Assembly: GCF_002197845.1 (NCBI RefSeq)
Contig: NZ_NIDE01000002.1
Span: forward strand, 372,001-436,000
DNA length: 64,000 bases
Reading direction: 5' to 3'
DNA from: Fimbriiglobus ruber
GTDB taxonomy: Bacteria > Planctomycetota > Planctomycetia > Gemmatales > Gemmataceae
The notes under the pieces were generated by a model that was not told the DNA's origin, did no database searches, and worked only from the letters and a program-made list of their open reading frames with translations. Position 1 is the first letter of the stretch. Each line of letters starts with the position of its first letter. The position numbers were made by a program, and so were the translations under genes. Shown here in pieces: positions 8,934 to 18,884 of this stretch.

Positions 8934-10765
8934 GACGCGGCCCCCGCGCGGTCGGCGAGAATCGTGCGGAGGCGGTCGGCCATTCGCCGCCCGGCCGCCT
9001 CCGGCGAGAGGACCACTTCGGCGTGCCGCTTGGCGGCGGCCCCGAGAGCCCGCGCCTCGACCGGGTGGTCGACGACCCACCGCATGTGAGCCGCAGCGTG
9101 GTCCTCGTCCGGTTCGGCCCAGACCGCGTCGGCCGCGTACGGCGGGTGGTTCGAGCCGACCGGGACGAGCCGGTAGTCGACTGGGAGGCCGGTCCCGGCG
9201 GTCAGGAACTCGGTGGTCGCCGAGTAGTTCGTGGCGACCACCGGCTTGCCGAGCAGCATGGCCTCGGCGACGGTGAGACCGAACCCCTCGGCCCGGTGGA
9301 GGGACACGTAGCAGTCACAGGCGGCCATCAGGGCGAACGATTCCGCCCGCGTCATCACGCGGTTCACGACGGTGACGCCGGCGGCCGCCGCGGCCCGCCG
9401 GAGGGCGTCGTACTCCGCCGGGATGGCTTCCCCGCGGGACACCTTGAGTACGAGGTCAACCGGCTCGTCGGGGCGGAACGCCTTCCGGAACGCCCGGATC
9501 AGCCCGGGGAAGTTCTTCCGCTCCGGCGCGCTCCCCATGTCGAACAGGAACAGGAACAGGAACCGCCCGGGTTGGAGACCGAACGCTTCACGGGCGGCCG
9601 GCGCGGCCGGCGGGGTGGCGAGCCCGGGCATCATGGCGAGGACCGGCCGGTCGGTCACGACCTTGCGGACGGCGGTCGCGCAGAATTCGCTCGGGGTCCA
9701 GACCTCGTTCGCCAGGGCGGCTTTGGCCGCGTATTCCGCGGGGAATTGTTCCAGCTCCCACGACCACGCCGCGATCCGGTAGACGCCCGGCCGGGGGGTC
9801 AGCCCGGCCGGCGGGTACAACCCGTCCAGCCCGCGGCCGGCCCCGGTCTTCGTGATCGTGATCGGGAACAACTCGGGGTCCGCGTAGTCGGCCGGGTCGT
9901 CGCAATCGCACGGGTAGTGGACGGTCAAGTCCCGGCGGGCGACCCGGAAGCCGGCCCCGGTCAGGCTGCCGATCAGCTGGACCGCCTCTTCCTGCAACCC
10001 GCACGGGACGCGGAAGTGTGCGAGCATGTTGACCGCGGGGGCGGCAGGTATCCCGGCCGCGATCGCGCCCGCGAGCCGGTCGAGCCACCGCGAGTCGGGC
10101 CGCGGGACCGCGGTCTGTCGGCGAAGCCACCGGAGGAGTGGATCGGGGTTCCCGACCCGGGCCGCCGCCGCGAGGTCGGCCGCGCGGAGGTCCGGGCGGG
10201 CCTGCCAGAGCAATTCGACCTCGTCCCACGGGGCGAATCGGTCCGGGCAGCGGGCCGCCTTCAGCCACCGGCCGCCGACGTTGTATTCGACCGCGACCCA
10301 CCGGCGGAGGGCGTCCCACCCGAACCGCGTCAGCCCGTGCGGGACGGCGGCCTGCCACTCCGGGTGCCACAAGTACGATTGCGCGAGCCCGCGGCTCGGG
10401 TCGGCCGCCAGTTCGCGAAAGTACGCGATCACGGCGGCCGGGACGGAAGCCGGGGCGAGGCCGAACTCGCGGGCGGCGTACGTCAGCAGCCAGCCGGCGT
10501 ATGCACGGCGCTGGGCGGGGGTGAGCCCGAGCGGGAAGGCTTGCCGCAGATCCTGGCGGAGTTCCCAGACCCGTCGCGCGACGTTGACCGCGTGGGGGTC
10601 GGCCGGCCCCGCGACGGCCGCGACGCCATGCGCGGCCAGGAACGAGGCCACCTGGCGCGGGTCGGTGGCGTCGAAATCCGCCCCGCCGGTCGGCCCGTGC
10701 CACCACGCCCGGGCGCGGCCGGCGAGGCGGCGGGTAACCGCGAGCGGGTTCGGGAACGTCGCCAT
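8930..10765 (-). CDS. Glycosyltransferase, GT4-like, paralogue of the following gene
   Basis: This 611-residue protein starts at the ATG at 10765 (MATFPNPLAV). Its plan matches the downstream gene: a long N-terminal region with WHPEWQAAVPHGLTRFGW, where the paralogue has the similar EPSWQRAVPHALTPFGW, followed by a GT-B domain. The domain shows GRFLFLFLFDMGSA, KVSRGEAIPAEY, DCYVSLHRAEGFGLTVAEA and LLGKPVVATNYS. The pair therefore arose by tandem duplication and probably adds successive sugars to one glycan. Donor and acceptor are unknown. A block of palindromic repeats separates it from the third glycosyltransferase gene upstream. Confidence 0.85.
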   Translation of the reverse strand: MATFPNPLAVTRRLAGRARAWWHGPTGGADFDATDPRQVASFLAAHGVAAVAGPADPHAVNVARRVWELRQDLRQAFPLGLTPAQRRAYAGWLLTYAAREFGLAPASVPAAVIAYFRELAADPSRGLAQSYLWHPEWQAAVPHGLTRFGWDALRRWVAVEYNVGGRWLKAARCPDRFAPWDEVELLWQARPDLRAADLAAAARVGNPDPLLRWLRRQTAVPRPDSRWLDRLAGAIAAGIPAAPAVNMLAHFRVPCGLQEEAVQLIGSLTGAGFRVARRDLTVHYPCDCDDPADYADPELFPITITKTGAGRGLDGLYPPAGLTPRPGVYRIAAWSWELEQFPAEYAAKAALANEVWTPSEFCATAVRKVVTDRPVLAMMPGLATPPAAPAAREAFGLQPGRFLFLFLFDMGSAPERKNFPGLIRAFRKAFRPDEPVDLVLKVSRGEAIPAEYDALRRAAAAAGVTVVNRVMTRAESFALMAACDCYVSLHRAEGFGLTVAEAMLLGKPVVATNYSATTEFLTAGTGLPVDYRLVPVGSNHPPYAADAVWAEPDEDHAAAHMRWVVDHPVEARALGAAAKRHAEVVLSPEAAGRRMADRLRTILADRAGAAS

Positions 10766-10800
10766 TCACGCACACTCTGTTTGCCGCGAAATCCGTCCGC

Positions 10801-11131
10801 CCCCGGTGTCCCCGGGTTCCCGCCCGGGTCTACGTCAGGCCGCCCCGGAGGGGCGGAAGACCGCGAACGGCCGAGGCGTCCGGTCCCTCACACAGGCGCC
10901 GGATTTCCGCCCCTCCGGGGCGGCCTGACGTAGACCCGGGCGGGAGCCCTCGTTGTACCCCATAAGTCGGAAGCGGCGAAAATGCCCCTTCCGAATGGCC
11001 TGGAAAACAAGCGATTTCCGAACGGCGAAGCGGATTTGGGCCTTCCGAATGCCGTTTCCGCAACATCTTGTTACGAAAGACGTTGCAGACTTGTGGGGTA
11101 CAACGAGGGCGGGAGCCCGGGGACACCGGGG
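10801..11131. repeat. Composite palindromic element (41-bp perfect arms nested in outer arms)
   Basis: Perfect 41-base inverted arms lie at 10818-10858 and 10905-10945. A second inverted pair (GCCCTCGTTGTACCCCA and complement) is at 10946-10962 and 11094-11110. The sequence CCCCGGTGTCCCCGGG at 10801 recurs inverted ending near 11131 with one change in the neighbouring base. The layout suggests one palindromic element split by another. A close relative of the first element is at 33886-34029. No gene is present in 10766-11160. Confidence 0.85.
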
Positions 11132-11160
11132 ACCGACCCCACCCCCTCCAACAACACAAA

Positions 11161-14100
11161 TCACGCCGCCCGCGCGACAGCCTGATCCGCGCGAACGCCG
11201 GCCGGCACCCGGGCCGCCGCGAGGATCGCCCGGGCGTATCGGTCCGTCATGCCGGCGGCCGTGAGGGCCAGGTCGAACGCCGCCCGGCTCTGCCGGCCCA
11301 TCTCGGCCCGGTACGCCGGGGCTTCGGCTAGCTTCAACAGGTGGTCAGCCAGTTGGTCCGCGCGGCCGAAGTCGAACTTTAGCGCGGACCGGCCCCAGAC
11401 GACCTGCTCGTCGAGCCCGCCGCATGGCGTCGAGACGACCGGTAAGCTGAACGCCTCGGCCTCCAGCACCGACAGGCTGAACGCCTCGACGTACGACGCG
11501 CAGACGAACACGTCGGCCGCCCGCAGGAACGTCCAGACATTGTCCGTCTCGCCGACCGGAACCACAACGTCTTCCAGCCCCCGCGACCGGATCAGATTGC
11601 GGACGTAGCTCAGGTACGGCAACCCCTCACGCGCCCCGACGAGGTAACACGTCAGGTCGCGGCGCTTGCGGGCCACCAATGCGGCCGCCTCGACGAGGAC
11701 GTGCTGCGCCTTCCGTTCGCAGACCGTCCCCACGGCCACGACGCGGAGCCGGCCGTTTGTTTTATCGGCCGGTCCGGGCAGCTGGGCGACCGCGGCGCCC
11801 TTCGATGTGGCTCGCTGGAAGGCGTCGAACGGGCCGGCGGACAGGCCGTTGTGGATCACCTCGAAATTCTTCCGCCCGTCCAGCCGCGCGTACAGCGCCG
11901 CGCACGACCGGGAGGCGAAGATCACCCGGTCCGCGAACAGGAACGCCCGCTCACACCGCCACCGGCCGTACGGGCTGAACGCCCGGGCGAACAGCGGTTC
12001 CGGGTAGCTCTCCTGGATCGCCAGGATGCCGGGGATGCCGTGCCGGGCCGCGGCCTCGACCAGCGGGAACATGCCGAGCGTGTTCGCCACCACCACCCGC
12101 GGCTTCACCTCGCGGAGCAACCGGCCCAGGTCGCGCTGGGCGGTCTCGTATTCGGCCGGCGTCCACTGGCCGTCGATGAACCGCTTGGCGTAAGGCAGCG
12201 GGGTCGCCTGCCCCGGCGCGTGGACCGGGATGCCCGCGGCTTCGTAAGCGGCAGCAGCCCGGCCGGCCGCGGGTGCGTAGACGGCGCCCGCCACGATCCG
12301 CCGGCGGGTCAGGTCGACAGCAACGTCCTGAATGATCTTCGGCGCGCCCTCGTATGCAGTCAGATTATGGGTAGCGAACAGCACCCGCACGGGGGCGGCC
12401 GGGGTCGCGGGGACGAGGTGCGGCGCGTCCGGCCGGGGGGCGAACGAATCCCAGGGGGACAGGTTCGGGTTGTAATACGGGTCCGGCGCGGAGCCGTGGG
12501 CCGCGCGGAGGGCACGGAGTTCGGCCGGCGCGGCCGCCCGGGCGGCGTCCGGGCCGGTCCACTTCAACTCCGCCCCGCCGACGTGGACGGCACGCAGCCC
12601 GAGGCCGGCGAGTCGCAGCGCGTAATCGACGTCGTACAACGTCTGCCCAAAGCGGTCGGCGTCGAACCCGCCGGCCCGGTCGAAGACGGCCCGGGGGGTG
12701 AGCAGGCAGCCGCGGCCGGGCGCGGACACGTCCCGCGCGACCTCGGCGTAAAAGTAGTAACTCACCGGCTCCGGCTTAATTCCCCCGAACGCATCGGCGG
12801 GCGCGGCCCCGTTCGCCGCCCCGAGCACGGTGCCGGCCGACGCGATCCGCCCATCGCCGGTGAGGATCAGCCCGCCCGCCGCCCCGACGCCGGGGATGCG
12901 GAGGTAGGTCATGAGCCGCGACAGCCAGCGCGGGTCGGCCGGTTCGATCCCGGCTTCGAGGAACAGTAAGAAGTCTTCCGAGCGGCCCGCGGCGATGCGG
13001 TTGAGGGCGTCCGCCGGGACCGCCGCGTCGATCACAAGGTAGGTCGTGTAGTTCGCGTAAGTGGTGGTCTGCTTTATCGCGCGGACGGTGCGGGCGGCGT
13101 CCGCCGCGGTCCCGCGGACGACGACCGCGACCGTCGGCCCGCGGTCCGGGCCGTCGAGCCCGAGGATCGGCAGGCCGAGCTTTTCCGCGAACGGCGGGAC
13201 GTACAGCGAGGCCGCGAGCTTGCGCCGGGTGCGGGCGTCCTCGACGGCTTGTCGGCCGGCCGTGTGGACGTAGGTTTTGACGCCGGCCGCCGCCGCGGTG
13301 GACGTGTCCAGTGCCCGCCAGTGGTAAAGGATCTGCGGGACGTGGTGGACGCGGTCGGTCCGCTCCGTGGCCCGCAGCAGCAGGTCGTGGTCCTGCGAGC
13401 CCTCGTACCCGGCGCGGAACCGCCCGACCTTCTCGAACACCGTCCGGCGGACGACGGTGAAGTGGTTGACGTAGTTGTAACTGAGGAGCAGTTCCGGCGA
13501 CCAGTCGGGCTTGAACTGCGGATCACAACGGTGGCCGGCGGCGTCGATTTTGTCTTCGTCCGAGTAAATCAGGTCGGCGTCCGGGTGCGACTGGAGGAAC
13601 TCGGCGACGGCGAACAGGGCGTGCGGGGCCAGTTCGTCGTCGTTATCCATGAGGGCAACGAATTCACCGGTCGCGAGGTCGGCGGCCGAGTTGGTGGCCG
13701 CGCAGATGTGGCCGTTCTCCGGCCGCCGGACGAGCTTGATCCGCGGGTCGCGCGGCAGCTGATCGAGGGCGGCGCGGGTGGCTGGGTCGGTCGAGGCGTC
13801 GTCCGCCAGGCAGAGTTCCCAGTGCGGGTACGCCTGCGCGAGGACCGAGCCGACCGCCGCCCGGAGCCACTTCGGGTCGACGTTGTAGACCGGGCAAAGG
13901 ATGCTGAACGTCGGCTTGAACCGGAACCGGGCGGCGCGGTCGGTCATCGCCCGCAGGTCGTCGGGCGAAAGCGCGGTCCGGGCGACGTAGGCGTCGTGCG
14001 GAGCCCACGGGGCGAACCGCTCGCGGATCATCAACTTGTCGCGGACGCGCTGGCGGGCCTTGGTCACCATCGCGCGGTACCGCGTCACCCGCGCCCCCCA

Positions 14101-14541
14101 CCAACTCGCCGAGAAGCATTCGCCGGACGCGAGACTCTTGCCCAGCGTCACGACAGGCGACAGCCATCGCGGCATCGGCCGGGCGGGCGGGGCATCTGGC
14201 GCGGGAGCCGCGCCGCGGTCCTTCAAGTCCGCGATCGCCCCATCAAACAGCGTGACCTCGACCCCGCCGCCGAGCAAGGCCACGGTCAGGCGTCGGGCAT
14301 CGGGCTCGGCCGGGGCGTGGAGGCCGAACTCGTAGCGTCCCGGCTCCGGCGCGCGGACGTCAGCCCGGACGCGCGGCTCGCCGTCGTAGCGGATCTCGAC
14401 TTCCAGCGACTCGGGAAACGTGCCCGCGGTCCAGCTCGCGCCGGCGCCGACCATCACCCAACCGGTGATCGGCTCCGGGAACCGTTCGACGAACACCTGT
14501 TCGCCGGGCGGCGCGGGGAGTGGCGGGACGGACACGGACAC
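11161..14541 (-). CDS. Bifunctional glycosyltransferase (GT2 plus GT4 domains)
   Basis: This is a large 1126-residue protein. Residues 1-110 are a beta-rich N-terminal domain of unknown role. A GT2 (GT-A) domain spans about 208-400, with FSILCPVYNVDPKWLRAAVGS, LCLADDASTDP and the metal-binding region ALMDNDDELAP. A second GT2-like segment around 470-700 has weaker motifs and may be degenerate (FLLFLEAGIEPADPRWLS). The C-terminal ~400 residues are GT4-like, with VAVGTVCERKAQHVLVEAA, YLVGAREGLPYLSYV and YVEAFSLSVLEAEAFSLPVV. This multidomain layout is typical of O-antigen or surface-glycan synthesis enzymes. It belongs with the two GT4 genes downstream on the same strand. Confidence 0.88.
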   Translation of the reverse strand: MSVSVPPLPAPPGEQVFVERFPEPITGWVMVGAGASWTAGTFPESLEVEIRYDGEPRVRADVRAPEPGRYEFGLHAPAEPDARRLTVALLGGGVEVTLFDGAIADLKDRGAAPAPDAPPARPMPRWLSPVVTLGKSLASGECFSASWWGARVTRYRAMVTKARQRVRDKLMIRERFAPWAPHDAYVARTALSPDDLRAMTDRAARFRFKPTFSILCPVYNVDPKWLRAAVGSVLAQAYPHWELCLADDASTDPATRAALDQLPRDPRIKLVRRPENGHICAATNSAADLATGEFVALMDNDDELAPHALFAVAEFLQSHPDADLIYSDEDKIDAAGHRCDPQFKPDWSPELLLSYNYVNHFTVVRRTVFEKVGRFRAGYEGSQDHDLLLRATERTDRVHHVPQILYHWRALDTSTAAAAGVKTYVHTAGRQAVEDARTRRKLAASLYVPPFAEKLGLPILGLDGPDRGPTVAVVVRGTAADAARTVRAIKQTTTYANYTTYLVIDAAVPADALNRIAAGRSEDFLLFLEAGIEPADPRWLSRLMTYLRIPGVGAAGGLILTGDGRIASAGTVLGAANGAAPADAFGGIKPEPVSYYFYAEVARDVSAPGRGCLLTPRAVFDRAGGFDADRFGQTLYDVDYALRLAGLGLRAVHVGGAELKWTGPDAARAAAPAELRALRAAHGSAPDPYYNPNLSPWDSFAPRPDAPHLVPATPAAPVRVLFATHNLTAYEGAPKIIQDVAVDLTRRRIVAGAVYAPAAGRAAAAYEAAGIPVHAPGQATPLPYAKRFIDGQWTPAEYETAQRDLGRLLREVKPRVVVANTLGMFPLVEAAARHGIPGILAIQESYPEPLFARAFSPYGRWRCERAFLFADRVIFASRSCAALYARLDGRKNFEVIHNGLSAGPFDAFQRATSKGAAVAQLPGPADKTNGRLRVVAVGTVCERKAQHVLVEAAALVARKRRDLTCYLVGAREGLPYLSYVRNLIRSRGLEDVVVPVGETDNVWTFLRAADVFVCASYVEAFSLSVLEAEAFSLPVVSTPCGGLDEQVVWGRSALKFDFGRADQLADHLLKLAEAPAYRAEMGRQSRAAFDLALTAAGMTDRYARAILAAARVPAGVRADQAVARAA

Positions 14542-14847
14542 AACACAGCTCCGGGCGGGGCGGGTTCAAGTGTCGAAGTGTATCCGGGGCAGTCGATGCG
14601 AGAAAAGGCCAAACGCGGCGCATGCCACGCGGCCTAGCGTATCTGATGATCGGTGCGGCCCAACCGCCCCGCACTTCCTCCGGCCCAAATCCACGGCGGC
14701 CCCGACTGAATGTATCTCCCTATTTCACAACAAATTAAGCCAGCATGAACGACGCGCCCGACGCAGGATGTTTACTCCGCTTAGCGCAAGTCCGAATCGC
14801 GCGCTGCAGTTGCGGCGGACGGTTCAGTCGCTTGCACGAGGTGCGTC
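14542..14847. other. Divergent intergenic region, no gene seen
   Basis: This region lies between the bifunctional glycosyltransferase gene and the lipoprotein gene, which point away from each other. It contains an AT-rich patch around 14709-14742 that may hold a promoter. I cannot assign -35/-10 boxes with confidence. Confidence 0.45.
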
Positions 14848-16749
14848 ATGCGGTTCGCCAGTCGATTCGCGTGTTTGTCGGTGGTTCTGGCCTGCGCAGT
14901 CGCGTCGGGCTGCGGGCAGAAAGCCGGGACGGGTGAGCAACCGGGCGCCGCGGACGCGCCGGCGGACGGCCATGTGGTGGCCGAGGCTGCCAAGCCCGCT
15001 GCCCCCTCACCGTTACCGACTCCCGCTGCCCCCCAACCGGTCGAGGCCGGCGCGCCCGGGAAGACGGCCTCCCCGGTGCAAGAAAAGCCACAATCCGGCG
15101 GAACCCCCGGGGGCGGGCAGGCCACGGCCGGACCGTCGGCCGGCGGCGGACAGCCTCTCTGGAAGAAAGCGATCGGTGGGAGCAAGTCCGACTCGGCGTA
15201 CCTCAAACTCCCGGCGGACGGCGGGGCGTGGCCGTGGAAGCTCGCGGCCGCCCCGGTCGAACAACCCGCCAAGCCCGTCTGGTTCAACGGGCACGGCACG
15301 GCCGAGACGCGGACGACCGGCGTCGTCGTGAGCCCGTCCGCCGGTAGGGCGGTCGCCGTACTGACCAAGACGACCCCGAAGCAGTTCACCAATCATCTGA
15401 TTTGGTGCGACCTGGGCACCGGGCAAACGACGGGCCAGTGGTCGCTCGATGGCGACTGCGTGCCGCTCGACATCCACCCGAACGGCCGGCAAGTTCTCCT
15501 CCGTCGGGAGCGTTCCCGGTCCGGCGACATAATGGGAGCCCGCATCGAACTCTGGACCCTGGCCGCGGACCAGGCGCCGAAAATTCAGCGGTGGTTCGTC
15601 GACCCGGACCACGCACCGGCCCAAACGACCCTGACGTGGGGCGGGTTCGTGGGCGGGAACCGCGTGGCCACGTTGACGGCTGCCGGGCGGTTCGAGGTGT
15701 GGGCGGCGGACACGCTCGCCCGGGTCGGGTGGTTCGACGCCGTCCCGTGCGTTCCCGCCGTCTCCCCGGACGGGACGGCCGTGGCCGTCCAGGTGCCCAC
15801 CGGGGTCGCTCTTTACTCCGCGACCACGGGCACGGTCGTCGGAACCCGCGGGGTTCCCGAAATCCCGACCTACTCGATTTTCGCGTTCCGCCCGAACGCT
15901 GGCGCGATCGCGTGCGTCGGGGAGGGGCGGGTCGTTACCCTGAATCTCGAGTCCGGGGCGACCGCCACCACCCGGATGACCGACCTCCACCCGTACACCT
16001 CCCACCGCCAACCCGAGATCGGGTGGGCCGACTCCCGGCACGTGTTCGCGCACGACACGCTCTACGAAATCGGGGTGGCACTGCCGGTGTGGAAGTACTC
16101 CCGGGCGGTGTGGGCGAAGCCGGTCGGCCGGCAGGTGTGGGCGCTGGTCCCGCCGCGGAACGAGCGGGACCTCGTACTCACCGCGTTCGACCTGCCGCAC
16201 CCGGCCGCCAAGCAAGTCGACTCGAACGCGGAGTCGCGGCCGGGGGTGTTCGTTCTCAAGCCGGGGGACGCGATCAAAATCGACGTCACGGGCGTCGAAT
16301 CCCCGCGGCGGGACGAGACCTACGCGGCTCTGGAGAAACTGGTCCGGACGACCGGGTATCGGCCGGCCAAAACCGCGGCCGCTTCGCTGGTAGCGACCGT
16401 CGACCTCGACGGCCCCACGCGCAAGTACACGACCATCGACCTCCTCGACCGGGGTTTGTCGGGTGACCTGACTTACAAGGAACGCCACGCCCGCTTGAAG
16501 TTGGTCAAGGGGGACGCGATCCTTTGGGAAAACGCTGCCACGACCCCGCCCGGGAGCGACGACCCGGACAGCACCACGTACAAAACCGGTACGCCGGATT
16601 ATCGGCTCTACAGCCGGGCCGCCTTGCCGGCGTTCATCCGGGGTCAAGCCGACCTCCCGACGGCGCCCGAATCGTATCTGACGCCCCGCGGCCGCGTCAT
16701 GACGCCGGACGCCTGGAAGAAGGACGCCAGCCCCATGGGCCCGTCGTAA
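14848..16749 (+). CDS. Lipoprotein with WD40/PQQ-like beta-propeller region
   Basis: The 633-residue protein starts MRFASRFACLSVVLACAVASGC, a lipoprotein signal whose lipobox ends at Cys22. A Pro/Ala/Gly-rich linker runs to about residue 105. The rest contains repeated blade-like segments (VVSPSAGRAVAVLTK, AVSPDGTAVAVQV, IFAFRPNAGAIACVGEGRV), as in planctomycete WD40-like surface proteins. The final ~100 residues look like a separate small domain. It is predicted to be anchored on the periplasmic face of a membrane. No enzymatic motif is seen and the function is unknown. A strong terminator follows the stop. Confidence 0.8.
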   Translation: MRFASRFACLSVVLACAVASGCGQKAGTGEQPGAADAPADGHVVAEAAKPAAPSPLPTPAAPQPVEAGAPGKTASPVQEKPQSGGTPGGGQATAGPSAGGGQPLWKKAIGGSKSDSAYLKLPADGGAWPWKLAAAPVEQPAKPVWFNGHGTAETRTTGVVVSPSAGRAVAVLTKTTPKQFTNHLIWCDLGTGQTTGQWSLDGDCVPLDIHPNGRQVLLRRERSRSGDIMGARIELWTLAADQAPKIQRWFVDPDHAPAQTTLTWGGFVGGNRVATLTAAGRFEVWAADTLARVGWFDAVPCVPAVSPDGTAVAVQVPTGVALYSATTGTVVGTRGVPEIPTYSIFAFRPNAGAIACVGEGRVVTLNLESGATATTRMTDLHPYTSHRQPEIGWADSRHVFAHDTLYEIGVALPVWKYSRAVWAKPVGRQVWALVPPRNERDLVLTAFDLPHPAAKQVDSNAESRPGVFVLKPGDAIKIDVTGVESPRRDETYAALEKLVRTTGYRPAKTAAASLVATVDLDGPTRKYTTIDLLDRGLSGDLTYKERHARLKLVKGDAILWENAATTPPGSDDPDSTTYKTGTPDYRLYSRAALPAFIRGQADLPTAPESYLTPRGRVMTPDAWKKDASPMGPS

Positions 16750-16778
16750 CCCGTTCACGAACCGCGAGATGGTCCTCC

Positions 16779-16816
16779 GCCCGCCCGCCCGAGCCCTCCG
16801 GCTCGGGCGGGCGGGC
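16779..16816 (+). terminator. Strong intrinsic-terminator-like hairpin
   Basis: A perfect 17-bp GC-rich stem (16779-16795 with 16800-16816) encloses a CTCC loop, about 30 bases after the lipoprotein stop. The following bases are T-rich (CTTTGGTTCTT) but not a clean U-tract. Confidence 0.75.
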
Positions 16817-16996
16817 GCTTTGGTTCTTGCTCTGGTGAGAAGGATGTGGGGGAGGGAATGTCCGCCCCGCGCGGCCGGCGCTCTTGCCAATCTGCCTACA
16901 ATTTCGCTATAGAAAGCCCTTCGGCCCGCATCTTGCTTCGCCGGTTCTCGCACGCTCGGCCGACGTGCGGCAAGGACCGGTGGGGGTACTGCCGTC

Positions 16997-18330
16997 ATGA
17001 CCGATACGCTGATCGACCTCCGCGCCTTGCTCGTCGAACGAGAAGAGTTCGAAGGGAGCATGGTCTCCAAACTCCGCGAAGGGCTCGCCCAAGGCGGGCA
17101 ACAGATCCGCAGCCTGCGCGAAATCAACGACACTCTGACCAAGCGGCTCGCCGCCGCCGCCCCCCGCAGCAGAAGAAGCTGCACCTCAAACTCGGGGTGA
17201 TCCAGTTCTTCCTCGGGCACATCGCCCAGGCCGTCGAACACCTGAAACAGTCGGACGGGCCGCTGGCCGCGTTCTACCTCGGCCGCGCGTACGCCCAGCA
17301 CGGGCACTTCGACGACGCCCTGAAGGCGTTCGAGAAGGCCGAGAAGTCCGGGTACGCGGCCCAGCAGGTCCAGCTCCAGCGGGCCGGGGTGCTTCGGCAG
17401 CAGAACCACGCCGGGGAAGCCAAGGCGATCCTGGTCAAGCTCAAGGACATGGCCGCCCACAACTCCGAGTTCCACTATCAGGAGGGCGGGCTCGCCGAGG
17501 CCGAGGGGGATACGCCCCGGGCCGCCAAGAGCTACGAGCGGGCCGTCGAACTCGACCCGTCGCACACCGCCTCGCTGTTCCGCCTCGGGTTCTTGAACGA
17601 CCTCACCGGGAACGACCACGACGCCATCAGCTACTACGAGAAGTGCCTCAAGCACCCGCCGGTCGGGAAAGGCACCCTGTACAACCTCGGCGTGCTGTAC
17701 GAAGACAACGGCCAGTTCGACAAGGCGGCCGACTGCTACCGCCGGCTCCAGCGGGCCGACCCGCTCGACGAGCGGGCCCGGCTGTTCTGCAAGGACGCCG
17801 AGGCGTCCCTGACCCAGTACTACAGCCCGGAAGACGAGCAGATCAGCGTCCAGTTCCGGCAGGTGATGGAAATCCCGATCACCGACTTCGAACTGTCCGT
17901 CCGCAGCCGCAACTGCCTGAAGCGGATGAACATCCGGACGCTCGGCGACCTGACCCGGGTGACCGAGCCGCAACTGCTGGCGAGCAAGAACTTCGGCGAG
18001 ACGTCGCTCGAAGAGATCAAGATCATCATGACCCAGAAGGGCCTGCGGATCGGCCAGTCGCTGGAGCAAGGCCAGCAGTACGAGATGCGGTACCGCCCGC
18101 AGCAGAACCTGTCCCCGGAAGAGCAGGCGACGCTGAACAAGCCGGTGAGCGAGCTGAACCTGTCCGTCCGCGCCCGCAAGTGCATGAACCGGCTGAACAT
18201 CGCCACCCTCGGCGAACTCTGCCAGCGGACCTCGGACGAACTGCTCGAAGCCAAGAACTTCGGGATCACGTCGCTGAACGAAGTGAAGGAAAAGCTCACG
18301 TCCTACGGGCTGAAACTGCGGGGCGACTGA
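16997..18330 (+). pseudogene. TPR protein with two RNA polymerase alpha-CTD-like domains; frameshifted in this sequence
   Basis: The natural start is the ATG at 16997 (MTDTLIDLRALLVEREEFEG). That frame loses coherence after LTKRLAAAAP, and the rest of the protein continues one base back in another frame as PPQQKKLHLKLGVIQFFLG. The switch point is the six-C run at 17160-17165, so one base is missing or the ribosome slips by -1. After the shift come TPR units (about 17250-17800) and two alpha-CTD helix-hairpin-helix modules: LSVRSRNCLKRMNIRTLGDL and LSVRARKCMNRLNIATLGEL, each ending in a SL(E/N)E(I/V)K motif. Such modules bind UP-element DNA and activators in RpoA. Here they may give a DNA-binding or RNA-polymerase-associated scaffold. 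The protein has about 444 residues if repaired. Confidence 0.8.
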
Positions 18331-18356
18331 GAAACCGGCCGGTACAGGTGACGGGC

Positions 18357-18884
18357 TTACTGTTCTGTACCGGCGGATTCGGCGGGCGGGGTCGCGGCAC
18401 GGTAACGAAAGTTGCAGTGCGGCGCCCCTTCCATGATCGTTTGCGTGCGGGTGAAGTGGATCGCCGGGTTGAACCCGGCGATCATCGCCGCATCGCGGCC
18501 GCAGGAAAGAACGGGTCCCAAGTCGGCCAACCCGAGCCGCCGGTACATTTCGGCGAACTGACAACGAACCACGTCGAATTCCAGCGCCTCGTCATCGTCC
18601 CGTAAGACATCCAATTCGAGCGCCCCGCCCTCGCGCCACCGGTCGACGACTCGACGCAGGTGGGCCAAGTCGCTTCCACCGACCGCCACGGCCGCCGCGC
18701 AGCCGCCCTGTTCGGCCAACTCGCGGATTACCCCGGCCACGATTTCCCGCGCCCGCCCGTCACCAACTTCGGCGGCGAACGCCCGGACCAAAGGTGCGAT
18801 CACGCCCGCTTCGATTTCGCGCTGGCGGAGCAGGGGAATTGGGGTCGGTGTAGCCACGGCGGTCGACCTCGGAAATGTGGACAC
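18357..18884 (-). CDS. L-2-amino-thiazoline-4-carboxylic acid hydrolase-like protein
   Basis: This 175-residue protein is a helical domain followed by a C-terminal block around LSCGRDAAMIAGFNPAIHF, then TRTQTIMEGAPHCNFRY. The Cys, Asp and His of this block match what I recall of the ATC-hydrolase family (PF14196), where Cys is catalytic. Family members hydrolyse a cyclic thiazoline to cysteine derivatives in a few pseudomonads, but most relatives have no proven substrate. The gene converges on the TPR/alpha-CTD gene with only 26 bases between stops and diverges from the next gene. The start at 18884 is the first Met (MSTFPRST). Confidence 0.75.
   Translation of the reverse strand: MSTFPRSTAVATPTPIPLLRQREIEAGVIAPLVRAFAAEVGDGRAREIVAGVIRELAEQGGCAAAVAVGGSDLAHLRRVVDRWREGGALELDVLRDDDEALEFDVVRCQFAEMYRRLGLADLGPVLSCGRDAAMIAGFNPAIHFTRTQTIMEGAPHCNFRYRAATPPAESAGTEQ

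Noticed and set aside
8651-10933. 760-codon plus-strand frame opposite the glycosyltransferase pair
   Set aside because: The antisense frame has biased composition; the minus-strand genes have clear GT4 motifs.
15013-18564. 1183-codon minus-strand open frame across the lipoprotein and TPR genes
   Set aside because: It is antisense to two well-supported genes, is Arg/Gly/Pro-rich without domains, and is explained by high GC.
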